Assembly (NCBI RefSeq): GCF_002252475.1
Contig: NZ_NNRK01000011.1
Span: 87,360 to 151,359, forward strand
Length of the DNA stretch: 64,000 nt
Direction of reading: 5' to 3'
Origin: Brucella rhizosphaerae
GTDB lineage: Bacteria; Pseudomonadota; Alphaproteobacteria; Rhizobiales; Rhizobiaceae
Below the pieces are notes generated by a model. It did no database searches. It worked only from the letters and a program-made list of their open reading frames with translations, and was not told where the DNA came from. Shown here piece after piece: positions 39,846-48,775 of the stretch (the stretch's first letter is position 1; each line of letters opens with the position of its first letter). The translations under genes were made by a program, and so were the position numbers.

Positions 39846-40631
39846 ATGATGACTATGAGTGACGGATCAACTGCAGGAAATAAGCCCATCGCACTTGTAA
39901 CAGGTGGGGGAACAGGCGTTGGCCGCGCGATTGCAAAGGCACTAGGCTCTGCAGGCTATCAGGTCGTCATATCAGGCAGACGCAGCGAGGTTCTCGATCA
40001 GGCTGTTAAGGAGCTTACTAACGATACGGGTGGAAATTTCCATGCTTTGACAGCGGATGTAAGCGACCCCGTGTCAGTGCGCACACTCTTTGAAAATATC
40101 GAAAACAAGTTTGGGCGGCTCGATCTTCTGATCAATAATGCGGGAACTTCGGCGCCGGGCGTTCCACTTGAGGAAATTAGTTTTGACGAATGGAGTGCCA
40201 TTGTGGGCGCTAACCTGACAGGTGCATTTCTCTGCACACAGCAGGCATTTCGTATCATGAAAGTGCAACAGCCGCGCGGTGGTCGTATCATAAATAATGG
40301 ATCAATTTCTGCCTCGACGCCGCGACCAAACTCTGCACCCTATACTGCAACGAAACATGCTATTACCGGCTTGACGAAATCGACCGCTCTTGATGGACGC
40401 AATTTTGATATTGCCTGCGGGCAGATCGATATCGGTAATGCTGCAAGTGATATGACACAGAAAATATCAACCGGTGTCATTCAGGCGAATGGCACGATCG
40501 CTGCAGAACCAACCATCGATCCGGCCCATGTTGCCAATGCAGTGGTTTACATGGCGAGCCTGCCTTTGGAAGCCAATGTGTTGACCATGACCGTGATGGC
40601 AACCAAAATGCCACTTGTCGGTCGCGGCTGA
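39846..40631 (+). CDS. Short-chain dehydrogenase/reductase of the tetronate cluster
   Basis: A classical SDR of about 260 residues. [17 protein letters not shown] binds NAD(P); NNAG and the catalytic S and YxxxK appear as NNGSISA and YTATKHA. Three in-frame ATGs (39846, 39849, 39855) follow GAGGAGG; 39855 gives the best spacing. It is last in the cluster, and may oxidise another sugar acid or aldehyde feeding the same pathway. The precise substrate is unknown. Confidence 0.85.
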   Translation: MMTMSDGSTAGNKPIALVTGGGTGVGRAIAKALGSAGYQVVISGRRSEVLDQAVKELTNDTGGNFHALTADVSDPVSVRTLFENIENKFGRLDLLINNAGTSAPGVPLEEISFDEWSAIVGANLTGAFLCTQQAFRIMKVQQPRGGRIINNGSISASTPRPNSAPYTATKHAITGLTKSTALDGRNFDIACGQIDIGNAASDMTQKISTGVIQANGTIAAEPTIDPAHVANAVVYMASLPLEANVLTMTVMATKMPLVGRG

Positions 40632-40810
40632 TCCCTCCGTCGAAGCCAAAATTACATAGGCTTACGAAGGAGAAGAATAGCGAAGGTGCAGATGTCGGAA
40701 GTGAGGAGCTGACATTTTCGCTCTCTACTCGTTCTTCGTTGATTTTTACGTTTCATCCGTGATAGGCGCCTTGAAGGAGTGATCGGCCTTCATGCCTTTT
40801 GATGCATATG

Positions 40811-40837
40811 AAAAGAGGCTCTCTCGAGCCTCTTTTT
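40811..40837. terminator. Strong bidirectional terminator
   Basis: AAAAGAGGCTC (40811-40821) pairs perfectly with GAGCCTCTTTT (40826-40836) with a 4-nt loop and a T-run on both strands. It lies between the SDR gene and the convergent MYG1-like gene. Confidence 0.85.
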
Positions 40838-40859
40838 GAATCGCTTTTTCAGGCTGTTA

Positions 40860-41798
40860 CTATCGGCCTGCTTGCTGATCGGTCTGGGCTTCCTGAACTG
40901 CGAGATCGGCCATTGCAATTGCAGCCTCTCTCGTGCGCGCAGCAGCAATAAAGCGACCATTGTGGCAGAAACTTGCGCCTTCAACGCCGCAGACTGCTTC
41001 AAGGTCACCATTGGTCAAGCCGGCCCAGGCCGCTGGAAGGTCTGCCCTCAATTCAAATCCATCATCCGATTTGCGGATTCCAGTCAGGCACCAATCATTA
41101 TTGCGTGGATGAACGACAAACAGCAAGTGATCTGCGCCAGCTTTGACGATTGCAGATCGGAACGGCATCCCGAGTGGAAGTTCCAGCACACGGCTTTCGC
41201 CTGCGGCTTCAATTGCATTTTGCACAATACTCTCTGCACGTAATTTCGCAGCACTGCCTGCAATCTTTGCTTCGACAAAACTGCGCGCTACCATCAAAGC
41301 ACGTTGAAATGCCTGATCATCAGCATCAGGAGTTGTATCATCAAAGACCGGTTTGAGTGTCTCCAAAAGTGTGGGCAAGGTCAGTCCGGCAAGTGGGCCT
41401 GCAATGGAGGGGCTGAGTTCGCCATTGTCCACCAGATCAATTGGGAGCACGAAACTCTCGTCAAAAGACTGATGAATGGCGTCCAGATCTCTTTCAGGAA
41501 TATTTGAAGCAACGAGATAGTCACGTCCATAATGCTTCCAGATTAGACCAAAAGAACTGAAAGGTTGGCCATCTTCCCGACGGGGTGCGCCGCGTTGGTG
41601 ATGATCGTAAATACGTGTTTCAGGGTCATAAAGACCGCCCACATCGTAGATTATGCGGTCGTCACCCGGCGTAATCCAATTGCGATCTCTGCTGCGAATG
41701 AGCTTGGCATCAGGAAAGAGCTTTGTGAGTATGACGCTGGACATCAACTCATCGGCATGGAAGCCCCCAGAGTGCGTGACAATAAATTCTGGCTTCAT
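40860..41798 (-). CDS. MYG1-family (UPF0160) putative exonuclease/hydrolase
   Basis: A 312-residue MYG1 family protein (DHH-like fold). The N-terminus IVTHSGGFHADELMSSVILTKLFPDAKLIRSRD, and IYDVGGLYDPETRIYDHHQRGAP, hold the conserved metal-binding His and Asp residues. SSFGLIWKHYG and DLVDNGE follow. Eukaryotic Myg1 is a 3'-5' RNA exonuclease; the bacterial role is not established. It is monocistronic, opposite the tetronate cluster. Confidence 0.88.
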   Translation of the reverse strand: MKPEFIVTHSGGFHADELMSSVILTKLFPDAKLIRSRDRNWITPGDDRIIYDVGGLYDPETRIYDHHQRGAPRREDGQPFSSFGLIWKHYGRDYLVASNIPERDLDAIHQSFDESFVLPIDLVDNGELSPSIAGPLAGLTLPTLLETLKPVFDDTTPDADDQAFQRALMVARSFVEAKIAGSAAKLRAESIVQNAIEAAGESRVLELPLGMPFRSAIVKAGADHLLFVVHPRNNDWCLTGIRKSDDGFELRADLPAAWAGLTNGDLEAVCGVEGASFCHNGRFIAAARTREAAIAMADLAVQEAQTDQQAGR

Positions 41799-42234
41799 AC
41801 CGGAGGTACCTTATCAGCATTAGAATGAAATTCGGGAACCAGTGCTGATACTCTTTAGAACGCTTGAGCTCAAGCTTTCTCAATCATATTGCCCGCAGTG
41901 ACGAATAATTTTCCTGCTTGAGAGTGATGTAGGCAGATAATTAGTGAAAAAAATGTTCCGAAAGTGACATTGGTTTAGATGAATCATCGGTGTTAAATTT
42001 CTGTCATTAAACTATGCTAGCAAGCCTAAAAATGTTTTATTGAATCTCACTATACAGTATAATAAGCGAATCATCACAGTAAAATTAGTATCTATTTCTC
42101 AACAAGACAGTTTTATGAATTATTGTTGATGATAGGAATAAATAATTTCATGAAAAATACATAATATATTTATTGATTAAGTCATTTTATATTCTATAAG
42201 CCCTCGCGTCACACCTCGCTTATGGAGTCATTTT
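41799..42234. other. AT-rich 436-nt intergenic region upstream of the porin
   Basis: No credible coding frame is seen. The region becomes very AT-rich towards the porin and holds at least one promoter candidate (see 42173-42200) plus a TATAAT at 42058-42063. GTCATTTTAT occurs at 42181 and again at 42227, next to the start codon. Confidence 0.6.
42173..42200 (+). promoter_or_regulatory. Porin promoter candidate
   Basis: TTGATT (42173-42178) and TATAAG (42195-42200) are separated by 16 nt, giving a start near 42207 and a leader of about 28 nt. GGAG lies 8 nt before the ATG at 42235. Confidence 0.5.
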
Positions 42235-43344
42235 ATGAGGGTTAAGAATTTTCTCTGCGCTTCGGCTGCAGTATTCTCGTTCGCGTCAGTTGCGCAGGCC
42301 GCTGATGCGATCGTTGCACCAGAGCCGGAAGCCGTTGAATACGTCCGCGTATGCGATGCTTATGGCGCTGGCTATTTCTACATTCCAGGCACGGAAACCT
42401 GCCTGCGCATTCACGGCTATCTTCGTTATGACGTTAAAGGGGGCGATAACGTCTACGCGAAGCGTCTTTCGCAGTTGGAACGTGATACTTATGACATGAA
42501 GACTCGCTTTGAGCTTCGTTTCTCCACGGCATCTGAGACTGACATGGGGACGCTTAAGACCTATGCCGACGTTCGTTATGATTGGAATAACGGTGAAAAC
42601 GGCGCAAGTGGCCAGCTTCGTTATGCCTATATCGAACTCGGTGGCCTTCGTGTCGGCCTTGACGAATCGAAGTTCGTAACCTTCACAGGCTACCTCGGCG
42701 ATGTTATCAACGACGATGTGATCCTTGCTGGTGGATATCGCACCAATGCAATCAGCTATAGCTTCAAGGGCGGTAACGGCTTCTCGGCTGTCATTGCTGT
42801 TGAACAGGGCGGCAATACCGATTCCGACGTCAACGTCACGATTGATGACTACACACCACATGTTGTTGGCGGCTTAAAATTCGCTCAGTCATGGGGTTCG
42901 ATTGCCGGTGTTGCAGCGTATGATGCACTCAACGAAGAGTGGGCTGGTAAGGTTCGCGTTGACGTGAACGTAACTGAACAGTTCTCGGTTTGGGTACAGG
43001 GCGCATACAAGTCGAACGATGACAACTACACGGTTACACAGCGCTTTGCTGATGGCAGCTGGCGTGGTGTTCGTCGCGTTGACAGCTTCTACGGTACCTG
43101 GGGTGGCGATTGGGCCGTTTGGGGCGGTGCCAAGTTTAAGGCAACCAAGCAGGCAACGATCAACGTTCAGGCCGCTTATGAAGATGCCGGTCGTTTCGCA
43201 GCCACTGCAAACGTAGCTTACACTCTGGTACCAGGCTTCACTGTAACGCCAGAAATCTCCTACACCAAGTGGTCGGATGATCGTTCGGAACTTAAGGGCG
43301 AAAAGGCCTGGCAGGGCATGGTTCGCTTCCAGCGTTCATTCTAA
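42235..43344 (+). CDS. Outer-membrane porin, Omp2b/Omp36 type
   Basis: A 369-residue trimeric general porin of the alphaproteobacterial Porin_2 family. The signal peptide ends [49 protein letters not shown], the hallmark start of Brucella/Ochrobactrum Omp2-type porins with two conserved cysteines. Repeating beta strands follow, and the protein ends with an aromatic residue (MVRFQRSF), as barrel proteins do. A strong terminator follows. Confidence 0.93.
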   Translation: MRVKNFLCASAAVFSFASVAQAADAIVAPEPEAVEYVRVCDAYGAGYFYIPGTETCLRIHGYLRYDVKGGDNVYAKRLSQLERDTYDMKTRFELRFSTASETDMGTLKTYADVRYDWNNGENGASGQLRYAYIELGGLRVGLDESKFVTFTGYLGDVINDDVILAGGYRTNAISYSFKGGNGFSAVIAVEQGGNTDSDVNVTIDDYTPHVVGGLKFAQSWGSIAGVAAYDALNEEWAGKVRVDVNVTEQFSVWVQGAYKSNDDNYTVTQRFADGSWRGVRRVDSFYGTWGGDWAVWGGAKFKATKQATINVQAAYEDAGRFAATANVAYTLVPGFTVTPEISYTKWSDDRSELKGEKAWQGMVRFQRSF

Positions 43345-43396
43345 TCTGATCGTTCGTTCGGATTTGATGACCTCCAGTCAGATTTGAAACGACAAG

Positions 43397-43426
43397 GTAG
43401 CGGCTTGAAAAAGCCGCTACTTTTTT
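43397..43426 (+). terminator. Rho-independent terminator of the porin gene
   Basis: GTAGCGGCTT (43397-43406) and AAGCCGCTAC (43411-43420) form a perfect 10-bp stem with a GAAA loop, followed by TTTTTT. Confidence 0.9.
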
Positions 43427-43465
43427 CTTCAAGAGAACACGGATAAACGGGTTATTCCATTATGG

Positions 43466-44068
43466 TTATTGAAGAAAATTCCGCAGGCTCTCCAGTTCAG
43501 CGGGGCGGATTTCATGACCACCTGGTGCAATCTTCGCCTCGACATTTGCGCCTTGTGCTAAAAACCAGTCTATCAGGCCCTGTGAGAGCTTCAGTGGCGA
43601 AATCGGATCAGACTGGCCCGCAGTAATCAGGACCCGTTTGCCGGATAAAGCTGGCTGAGGCTCGGGTGTCCAGGGAATGAGTGGGTGCATCATTGCTGCC
43701 CGATCGAACAAACCCGGCTCTTCAAACAGCATCGAGGCCAAAATGTTAGCGCCATTTGAATAGCCAAGTGCGTAGATTTCGCGTCCGGCATTCTGATTGC
43801 GGACGTCTCTGACAAATTCCAGCATCTTCTTGGTGCGTAAGCGAAGATCGTCCATATCATAAACACCTTCACCTGTGCGGCGGAAGAACCGGTTTGCACC
43901 AAATTCCGAAACATCGCCACGCGGGGCTACAATGCCCGCATTGGGAAGAATCTGGTCTATAAGGCCAACAAACTGATGTTCGTCGCCGCCCGTACCGTGG
44001 AAAGCGATGACAACAGGTGCCCCGGCCGCGCCGTTGCGGCGGAAGCTTTGATAATCGTTTTTGGTCAT
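43466..44068 (-). CDS. Alpha/beta hydrolase, phospholipase/carboxylesterase family (MhqD-like)
   Basis: A 200-residue serine hydrolase. ATG 44068 has GGAGG upstream; a longer frame to 44161 runs into the dioxygenase gene. VVIAFHGTGGDEHQF opens the fold and the nucleophile is in ALGYSNGANILASMLF. The last His is in IAPGGHEIRP and Asp in ITAGQSDPI. It follows the dioxygenase gene by 49 nt. In Bacillus, the related MhqD hydrolase pairs with MhqO in quinone and aldehyde detoxification. Confidence 0.87.
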   Translation of the reverse strand: MTKNDYQSFRRNGAAGAPVVIAFHGTGGDEHQFVGLIDQILPNAGIVAPRGDVSEFGANRFFRRTGEGVYDMDDLRLRTKKMLEFVRDVRNQNAGREIYALGYSNGANILASMLFEEPGLFDRAAMMHPLIPWTPEPQPALSGKRVLITAGQSDPISPLKLSQGLIDWFLAQGANVEAKIAPGGHEIRPAELESLRNFLQ

Positions 44069-44117
44069 GTTGTTCCTCCAAGGGAAGGAGCCTCCGGCAA
44101 AAGCCAGAGGCAACGAT

Positions 44118-45053
44118 TTATTTTTCAGTAAGAGGTTCGAGATCAGCTTCGATACGATCACGATATGGTTCGTAACGGGTCGGTAATTTCAATGCCTGGC
44201 CCAGGTGAGCGGTGTCTTCGTCACGATCAAAACCCGGCTCGTTGGTGGCGACTTCAAACAGCACCCCGCCGGGAGTGCGGAAGTAAATCGCCCAGAAGTA
44301 GTCACGGTCGATTACTGGAGTGACCTGATAGCCTGTATCCATCAGTGCCTTGCGGACTTCTAATTGCGCCGCGCGATCCGGCACTGCAAAAGCAATGTGA
44401 TGCACAGAGCCAGCACCCTGACGTGCGGCGTGTGCCGAAGGCAAAGCTTCAAGATCAATCGTGTCAGCGCCATTGCCATTGGGAATAATAAATCGGCTGA
44501 TATTGCCTTCCGTTTCTGCCCGTTCATATCCCATGAACTTCAAAAGCTCGGCACTGGCGTCGATATTGTGAAGACGCATACGTGCACCACTAAAGCCGCG
44601 GATAGCAACATCTTCGGATATACCAGCACTAATCCATGGTGCGCGCTTGTCGTCAGGCATTTCAACAAGTGCAAAGCCATCGCCATCTGGCCCCTGAAAA
44701 CGCAGGCGTTTGCTACCAAAGACACTGTCCGATTCAATACTCGTTACGCCTTTTGCGATCAGACGTTCTTTCCAGAATGGCAATGAACCTTTCGGTACAG
44801 AAAATTCGGTTTCACCAACTTCACCAACACCGGGGCGTCCGCGGACGATGTTTGGGAATGGAAAGTAGGTCATCACGGAGCCTGGGGTACCAACTTCATC
44901 ACCGTAATAGAGATGATAGACACTTGGTTCGTCGAAATTGACTGTCTTCTTCACGCGTCGAAGACCAAGTGTATCGGTAAAAAACGTATTGTTCTGACGG
45001 GCATCCGCAGCCATCGAGGTGATATGATGGAGGCCTTTGATCTGCTTCAACAT
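44118..45053 (-). CDS. Ring-cleaving dioxygenase of the glyoxalase/VOC fold (MhqO-like)
   Basis: A 311-residue protein with two VOC modules. The first begins IKGLHHITSMAADARQNNTFFTDTLGLRRVKKTVNFDEP, a strongly conserved opening of MhqO/MhqA proteins. The second has SVHHIAFAVPDRAAQLEVRKALM and IYFRTPGGVLFEVATNEPGF, providing His and Glu metal ligands. Such proteins cleave hydroquinone or catechol rings under quinone stress. With the hydrolase next to it, an mhqO-mhqD-like unit is likely. Confidence 0.88.
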   Translation of the reverse strand: MLKQIKGLHHITSMAADARQNNTFFTDTLGLRRVKKTVNFDEPSVYHLYYGDEVGTPGSVMTYFPFPNIVRGRPGVGEVGETEFSVPKGSLPFWKERLIAKGVTSIESDSVFGSKRLRFQGPDGDGFALVEMPDDKRAPWISAGISEDVAIRGFSGARMRLHNIDASAELLKFMGYERAETEGNISRFIIPNGNGADTIDLEALPSAHAARQGAGSVHHIAFAVPDRAAQLEVRKALMDTGYQVTPVIDRDYFWAIYFRTPGGVLFEVATNEPGFDRDEDTAHLGQALKLPTRYEPYRDRIEADLEPLTEK

Positions 45054-45471
45054 GATGTTTGCCTTTCTGCGGCATGACCGCTTTGCAATCTTGTTGAAGC
45101 CAATTTAGTGAGGCATATAATTGATAACAATTGCTGTAAACATTGCTAGCATATTGCGATTAACGCAACAATTTTGCGAAATGAGTGCATGTGCTTCCTG
45201 CTCAGTCGGCTCTATTTCAAAAAGCTGTGAAACACGAGAAAGACGAGCATATAAACAACACTTTGTTTGACGAAAGCGCTATAGCCGCTCGCAATCATTT
45301 TTTGGAGTGTCATTCAGACCGCACATAAAGCAGACCCCGCAATCACGCGACATCGACCCAATTGAAAGTGCCAAGTGGCCTGCCTCCGGTAATCCCACAG
45401 AAACAACAATTGAATTTTAAACATGTTGCGGTTTCGGTCCCTGCCATAGGCAGGAAGAAACAAGCAGTCAC
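45054..45471. other. 418-nt divergent intergenic region with an operator-like dyad
   Basis: No gene is seen. AATTG-ATAA-CAATT (45119-45132) is a perfect inverted repeat about 65 nt upstream of the dioxygenase start and is the best operator candidate for the MhqO/MhqD-like pair. The rest shows no clear structure. Confidence 0.45.
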
Positions 45472-46407
45472 ATGCGATTACACCAAATGGCCAATCTTAC
45501 CACCCTCGACGATACATCCAACGAAACCCAGCTCTCGACACTTATTGGCATGATTGCCATTCCTCTCTGGAGCGTATCGATAGGGTTTATTCGCAGTGTA
45601 TCGGAAATTTTCGGACCTGTTGCAGGTGCGGCCATGATCTATACCACAAGCGGCATACTTGGCGCACTCGTTCTCGGTCTTCCAAGATTCCGCGAGCTGA
45701 AAAGACCCGGTATCTGGTATAGTGGCCTTCTTTTTGTTGCTTATGAGATATCGCTCGCACTGGCGATAGGACTTGCTCATAACAGGGATCAGGCACTGGA
45801 ACTGGGCATGATAAATTATCTCTGGCCCAGCGTTACAATTCTGTTTGCGGTTCTGACAAGACAACAGCGCGGTTCCTGGCTGCTCGCGGTTGCGTTGGGT
45901 TTCTGCCTGTTGGGTATCGGCTGGGTTATGAAAGGTGACAACGAATTATCGCTGCATTTCATTCTCCAGAACATTCAGGATAACCCGCTTGCTTATATTT
46001 ATGCTTTTGCAGCAGCATTGCTTTGGGGGCTTTATTCCGTAGTTACCCGCCATTTTGATAGCGGCAAAAGTGCTGTACCGTTCTATTTTCTGGCAACAGC
46101 AGCTGTGCTGTGGATCAAATATACAATTAGCGATGGCCCTGCACTCGTACTTCATTGGAACGGTTTGGGACAAATTGTAATTTTTTCTGCTATGTCTGCG
46201 GCTGCTTATGCCTGTTGGAACCGAGGTGTATGTCGTGGAAACATTTCACTTCTTGCGACGGCATCATATTTCACACCCGTTCTTGCAGCAATTCTGACAT
46301 GCTTATGGCTTGGAATTCGACCGAGTATCGGATTTTTCTTCGGTGTTTCTATGATTACCGCAGGCTCTCTTTTGTGCTGGTGGGCTACGCGCCGGCAAGC
46401 GCTCTGA
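45472..46407 (+). CDS. yddG: YddG-like aromatic amino-acid exporter (DMT superfamily)
   Basis: A 311-residue inner-membrane transporter with 10 TM helices. The sequence closely parallels E. coli YddG: LIGMIAIPLWSVSIGFIRSVSEIFGPVAGAAMIY, LLFVAYEISLALAIGLAHNRDQALELGMINYLWPSVTILFAVL and YFTPVLAAILTCLWL. YddG exports aromatic amino acids and analogues. Either ATG 45472 or ATG 45487 (MANLTT) can start it. It is divergent from the dioxygenase pair. Confidence 0.88.
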   Translation: MRLHQMANLTTLDDTSNETQLSTLIGMIAIPLWSVSIGFIRSVSEIFGPVAGAAMIYTTSGILGALVLGLPRFRELKRPGIWYSGLLFVAYEISLALAIGLAHNRDQALELGMINYLWPSVTILFAVLTRQQRGSWLLAVALGFCLLGIGWVMKGDNELSLHFILQNIQDNPLAYIYAFAAALLWGLYSVVTRHFDSGKSAVPFYFLATAAVLWIKYTISDGPALVLHWNGLGQIVIFSAMSAAAYACWNRGVCRGNISLLATASYFTPVLAAILTCLWLGIRPSIGFFFGVSMITAGSLLCWWATRRQAL

Positions 46408-46777
46408 AGACAGAGATTATCCAATATTGGTTCTATACTCGCGGTGCGTTTGCCCTGTCGTTGACGGATGGAACGCCCGAAAAGCGAGCGTCTTCCAGAT
46501 TTATAGAGCCAATGTCCACAGCATGTTTTTCTACTCCAGATAGCAAATATCCCCAAAAAAGATACATTCTCGATTGACAAGTGCATTTTCTAATGTGATT
46601 TCTAAATTAGTCTTAACTATTAAGTGATTTGGGATCGATCAGATCTCACAGAGTATGACGGTAATCGGACTGTCTTAAATGGAGATAATCGCATCGGGGT
46701 GCGGCGATCCTCAATAGTATTATGCGTGGCGTTTCTTCTGAGTAATTGTCAATCAGGCTACTTAACTTGGGGAAAGT
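46408..46777. other. 370-nt region upstream of the autotransporter
   Basis: No gene or strong hairpin is seen. The region is AT-rich towards its middle and should carry the autotransporter promoter; GGGGAAAG lies just before ATG 46778. Confidence 0.4.
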
Positions 46778-47941
46778 ATGGCGTCGAAAAATACTTCTTT
46801 TTCGCAAAACTTGAACGCAGTGAAAATTCGGGAAAAATTTTTTACGGGAGTGATTTACGTGCTTGCGCTATCTTCGGCCAGCATTGTAAATATTTCGGCT
46901 GCATCAGCAGACGCAACGGTTACGCCCAGCGCGCTCTGTACCCGACCGGGATTCGGTGGAGCCGGTTCTTGGACCTGTACTGTTCCCACGGTGAATGGTG
47001 GACAGGCTGTCATCGGCGGAGTTCCTTCAGACAGTAGCGGATCTTCAATTGATTTGGCAGTCCTGAACGCCTGGATCAGCTCCAATCTCGGCAAGGATGC
47101 TGTGATTATGGGTGATATGAGCACGAGCGCTTCCGGGGAAGCGTCAGTAGCTCTCGGCACGGGAGCAAAAGCCGACAATGCGAACAGCGTGGCGCTCGGT
47201 GCAGGCGCCATTACACAACAGGCTATCGGCACGGCAAGCACTACAATTGCCGGACAAACCTACTCCTTTGCAGGTTCATCACCAGTCGGTACCATATCCG
47301 TTGGCTCTGCGAACAATGAACGCACAATCACCAACGTTGCTGCAGGGCGCATCTCCGAGACATCAACCGATGCCGTCAATGGTTCTCAGCTCTACGCAAC
47401 CAACAAAGCAGTGGACACCCTTGACAACGTAGCGGTCAAATATGACCAGAATGATGATGGTACCAAGTCTAATTCAATCACGTTACAGGGTGGCGACCCT
47501 AACAAGCCCGTGGTTATTTCGAATGTGTCGGCAGGCATCAAGGATACGGATGCGGTAAATCTCGGGCAGCTGAATGCTGTGTTGGCGGGCACTAACGCTG
47601 AATCTTACAGCTATATCGACAATCGTATCACTAATGCCTTTGAAGGCGCTAAAAACTACACGGACCAACGGTTTTCTGAACTGAGCACAACGATCGATGG
47701 TGTGCGTGACGATGCTCATCGAGCCGCGGCGATAGGGCTTGCGGCCGCATCTTTGCGTTACGATGACAACCCCGGAAAACTCAGTGTTGCTGTCGGTGGC
47801 GGTTTCTGGCGTGGGCAAAGTGCATTGGCATTTGGTGCAGGTTATACGAATGAGGACAGCACTATCCGTGCAAATGTCTCAGGAACCACATCTGGCGGCA
47901 AAATGGGCGTTGGTGGTGGACTGAGTTTCACGCTAAACTAA
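46778..47941 (+). CDS. Small trimeric autotransporter adhesin (YadA-type)
   Basis: A 387-residue type Vc secretion protein. A long signal region (about 45 residues, ending ASADA) precedes a short passenger. The head has repeats ASVALGTGAKADNANSVALGAGAI of the Hep/Hag YadA-head type. TITNVAAGRISETSTDAVNGSQLYATN is the HIM/neck motif and DAVNLGQLNAV a second neck. The C-terminal ~90 residues (AAAIGLAAASLRYDDNPGKLSVAVGGGFWRGQSALAFGAGY) form the YadA membrane anchor. It is far smaller than the Brucella adhesins BtaE and BtaF. The stop overlaps the IalB gene by one base. Confidence 0.9.
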   Translation: MASKNTSFSQNLNAVKIREKFFTGVIYVLALSSASIVNISAASADATVTPSALCTRPGFGGAGSWTCTVPTVNGGQAVIGGVPSDSSGSSIDLAVLNAWISSNLGKDAVIMGDMSTSASGEASVALGTGAKADNANSVALGAGAITQQAIGTASTTIAGQTYSFAGSSPVGTISVGSANNERTITNVAAGRISETSTDAVNGSQLYATNKAVDTLDNVAVKYDQNDDGTKSNSITLQGGDPNKPVVISNVSAGIKDTDAVNLGQLNAVLAGTNAESYSYIDNRITNAFEGAKNYTDQRFSELSTTIDGVRDDAHRAAAIGLAAASLRYDDNPGKLSVAVGGGFWRGQSALAFGAGYTNEDSTIRANVSGTTSGGKMGVGGGLSFTLN

Positions 47942-48516
47942 TGCGCAATTTGTTCTTCACAACAACTATCTTGGGTTTCATTGCGTTCTCTCTGTTCGGC
48001 AGCTTCACCGCTGCCGGGCAGGGCACCACGAGCCGCTACTTTCTAAAGCCCTCCGAAGTCGAGGTGCCTAAAGGAACGGAGTGGGGGCAAATAAAGCGAA
48101 CGATCCAACCTTTTGAAAACTGGACGCTCATTTGTGACGAGAACCTGAAGTTAAAGGAGAAGACCTGCAACGTCAGTCAGATCGTCCTGGACAGATCAGG
48201 TAGTCAGATTTTCAGTTGGTCTCTGGCCGCAACAAAGAGTGGTGAGCCATTCATGCTGCTCCGCGTTCCGTCCACCGTGGACCAAAGGGCACCTATCGCA
48301 GTCTCTTTCCCTGGTCGTTCGAAGCCGGTCATGCTCAGTTACAAAGGCTGCGACAACAATGTCTGCCTGGCCATGTTGCCGGTAGGGCCGATTACTCGTG
48401 AGCATATCGACAGGGACTCGAATGTCACGATTGCTTTTTCGGGCGTGGAAAAGGGACTCACAGAGATAATCGTGCCTCTTAAGGGACTGAAGATCGCCCT
48501 GAACGCAATCAAGTAG
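47941..48516 (+). CDS. Invasion-associated locus B (IalB) family protein
   Basis: A 191-residue secreted protein of the IalB family, named from Bartonella erythrocyte invasion. A signal peptide (LFFTTTILGFIAFSLFGSFTAAG) precedes QPFENWTLICDENLKLKEKTCNVSQ and FPGRSKPVMLSYKGCDNNVCLAMLP. Four cysteines in two pairs are typical of the family. Its ATG shares a base with the autotransporter stop (TAATG), so the two are coupled. The function of family members outside Bartonella is unclear. Confidence 0.88.
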   Translation: MRNLFFTTTILGFIAFSLFGSFTAAGQGTTSRYFLKPSEVEVPKGTEWGQIKRTIQPFENWTLICDENLKLKEKTCNVSQIVLDRSGSQIFSWSLAATKSGEPFMLLRVPSTVDQRAPIAVSFPGRSKPVMLSYKGCDNNVCLAMLPVGPITREHIDRDSNVTIAFSGVEKGLTEIIVPLKGLKIALNAIK

Positions 48517-48775
48517 TCTGTTCCCTTAGGCACAGAGCATGAAAAGCCACACATGGGTGGTCATTTCCAAGCATTTTACATCGACATTTCTTCGGGCGCT
48601 TTAGGGAGTGGCTTGCTCTCGAAGGTTGACAGCAAGCTATCCTGAATGGTCAAAGCAGGGCTTGAGGGTCGTTTCTTTACCTCAAAGCTAAGCGCCACTG
48701 GTTTGAGCTTTAGCCAAGACAAACCTGAGCGGCACTGATGTCATCAGAGAGAATCTGAGAACGGGAGAAAAATTG

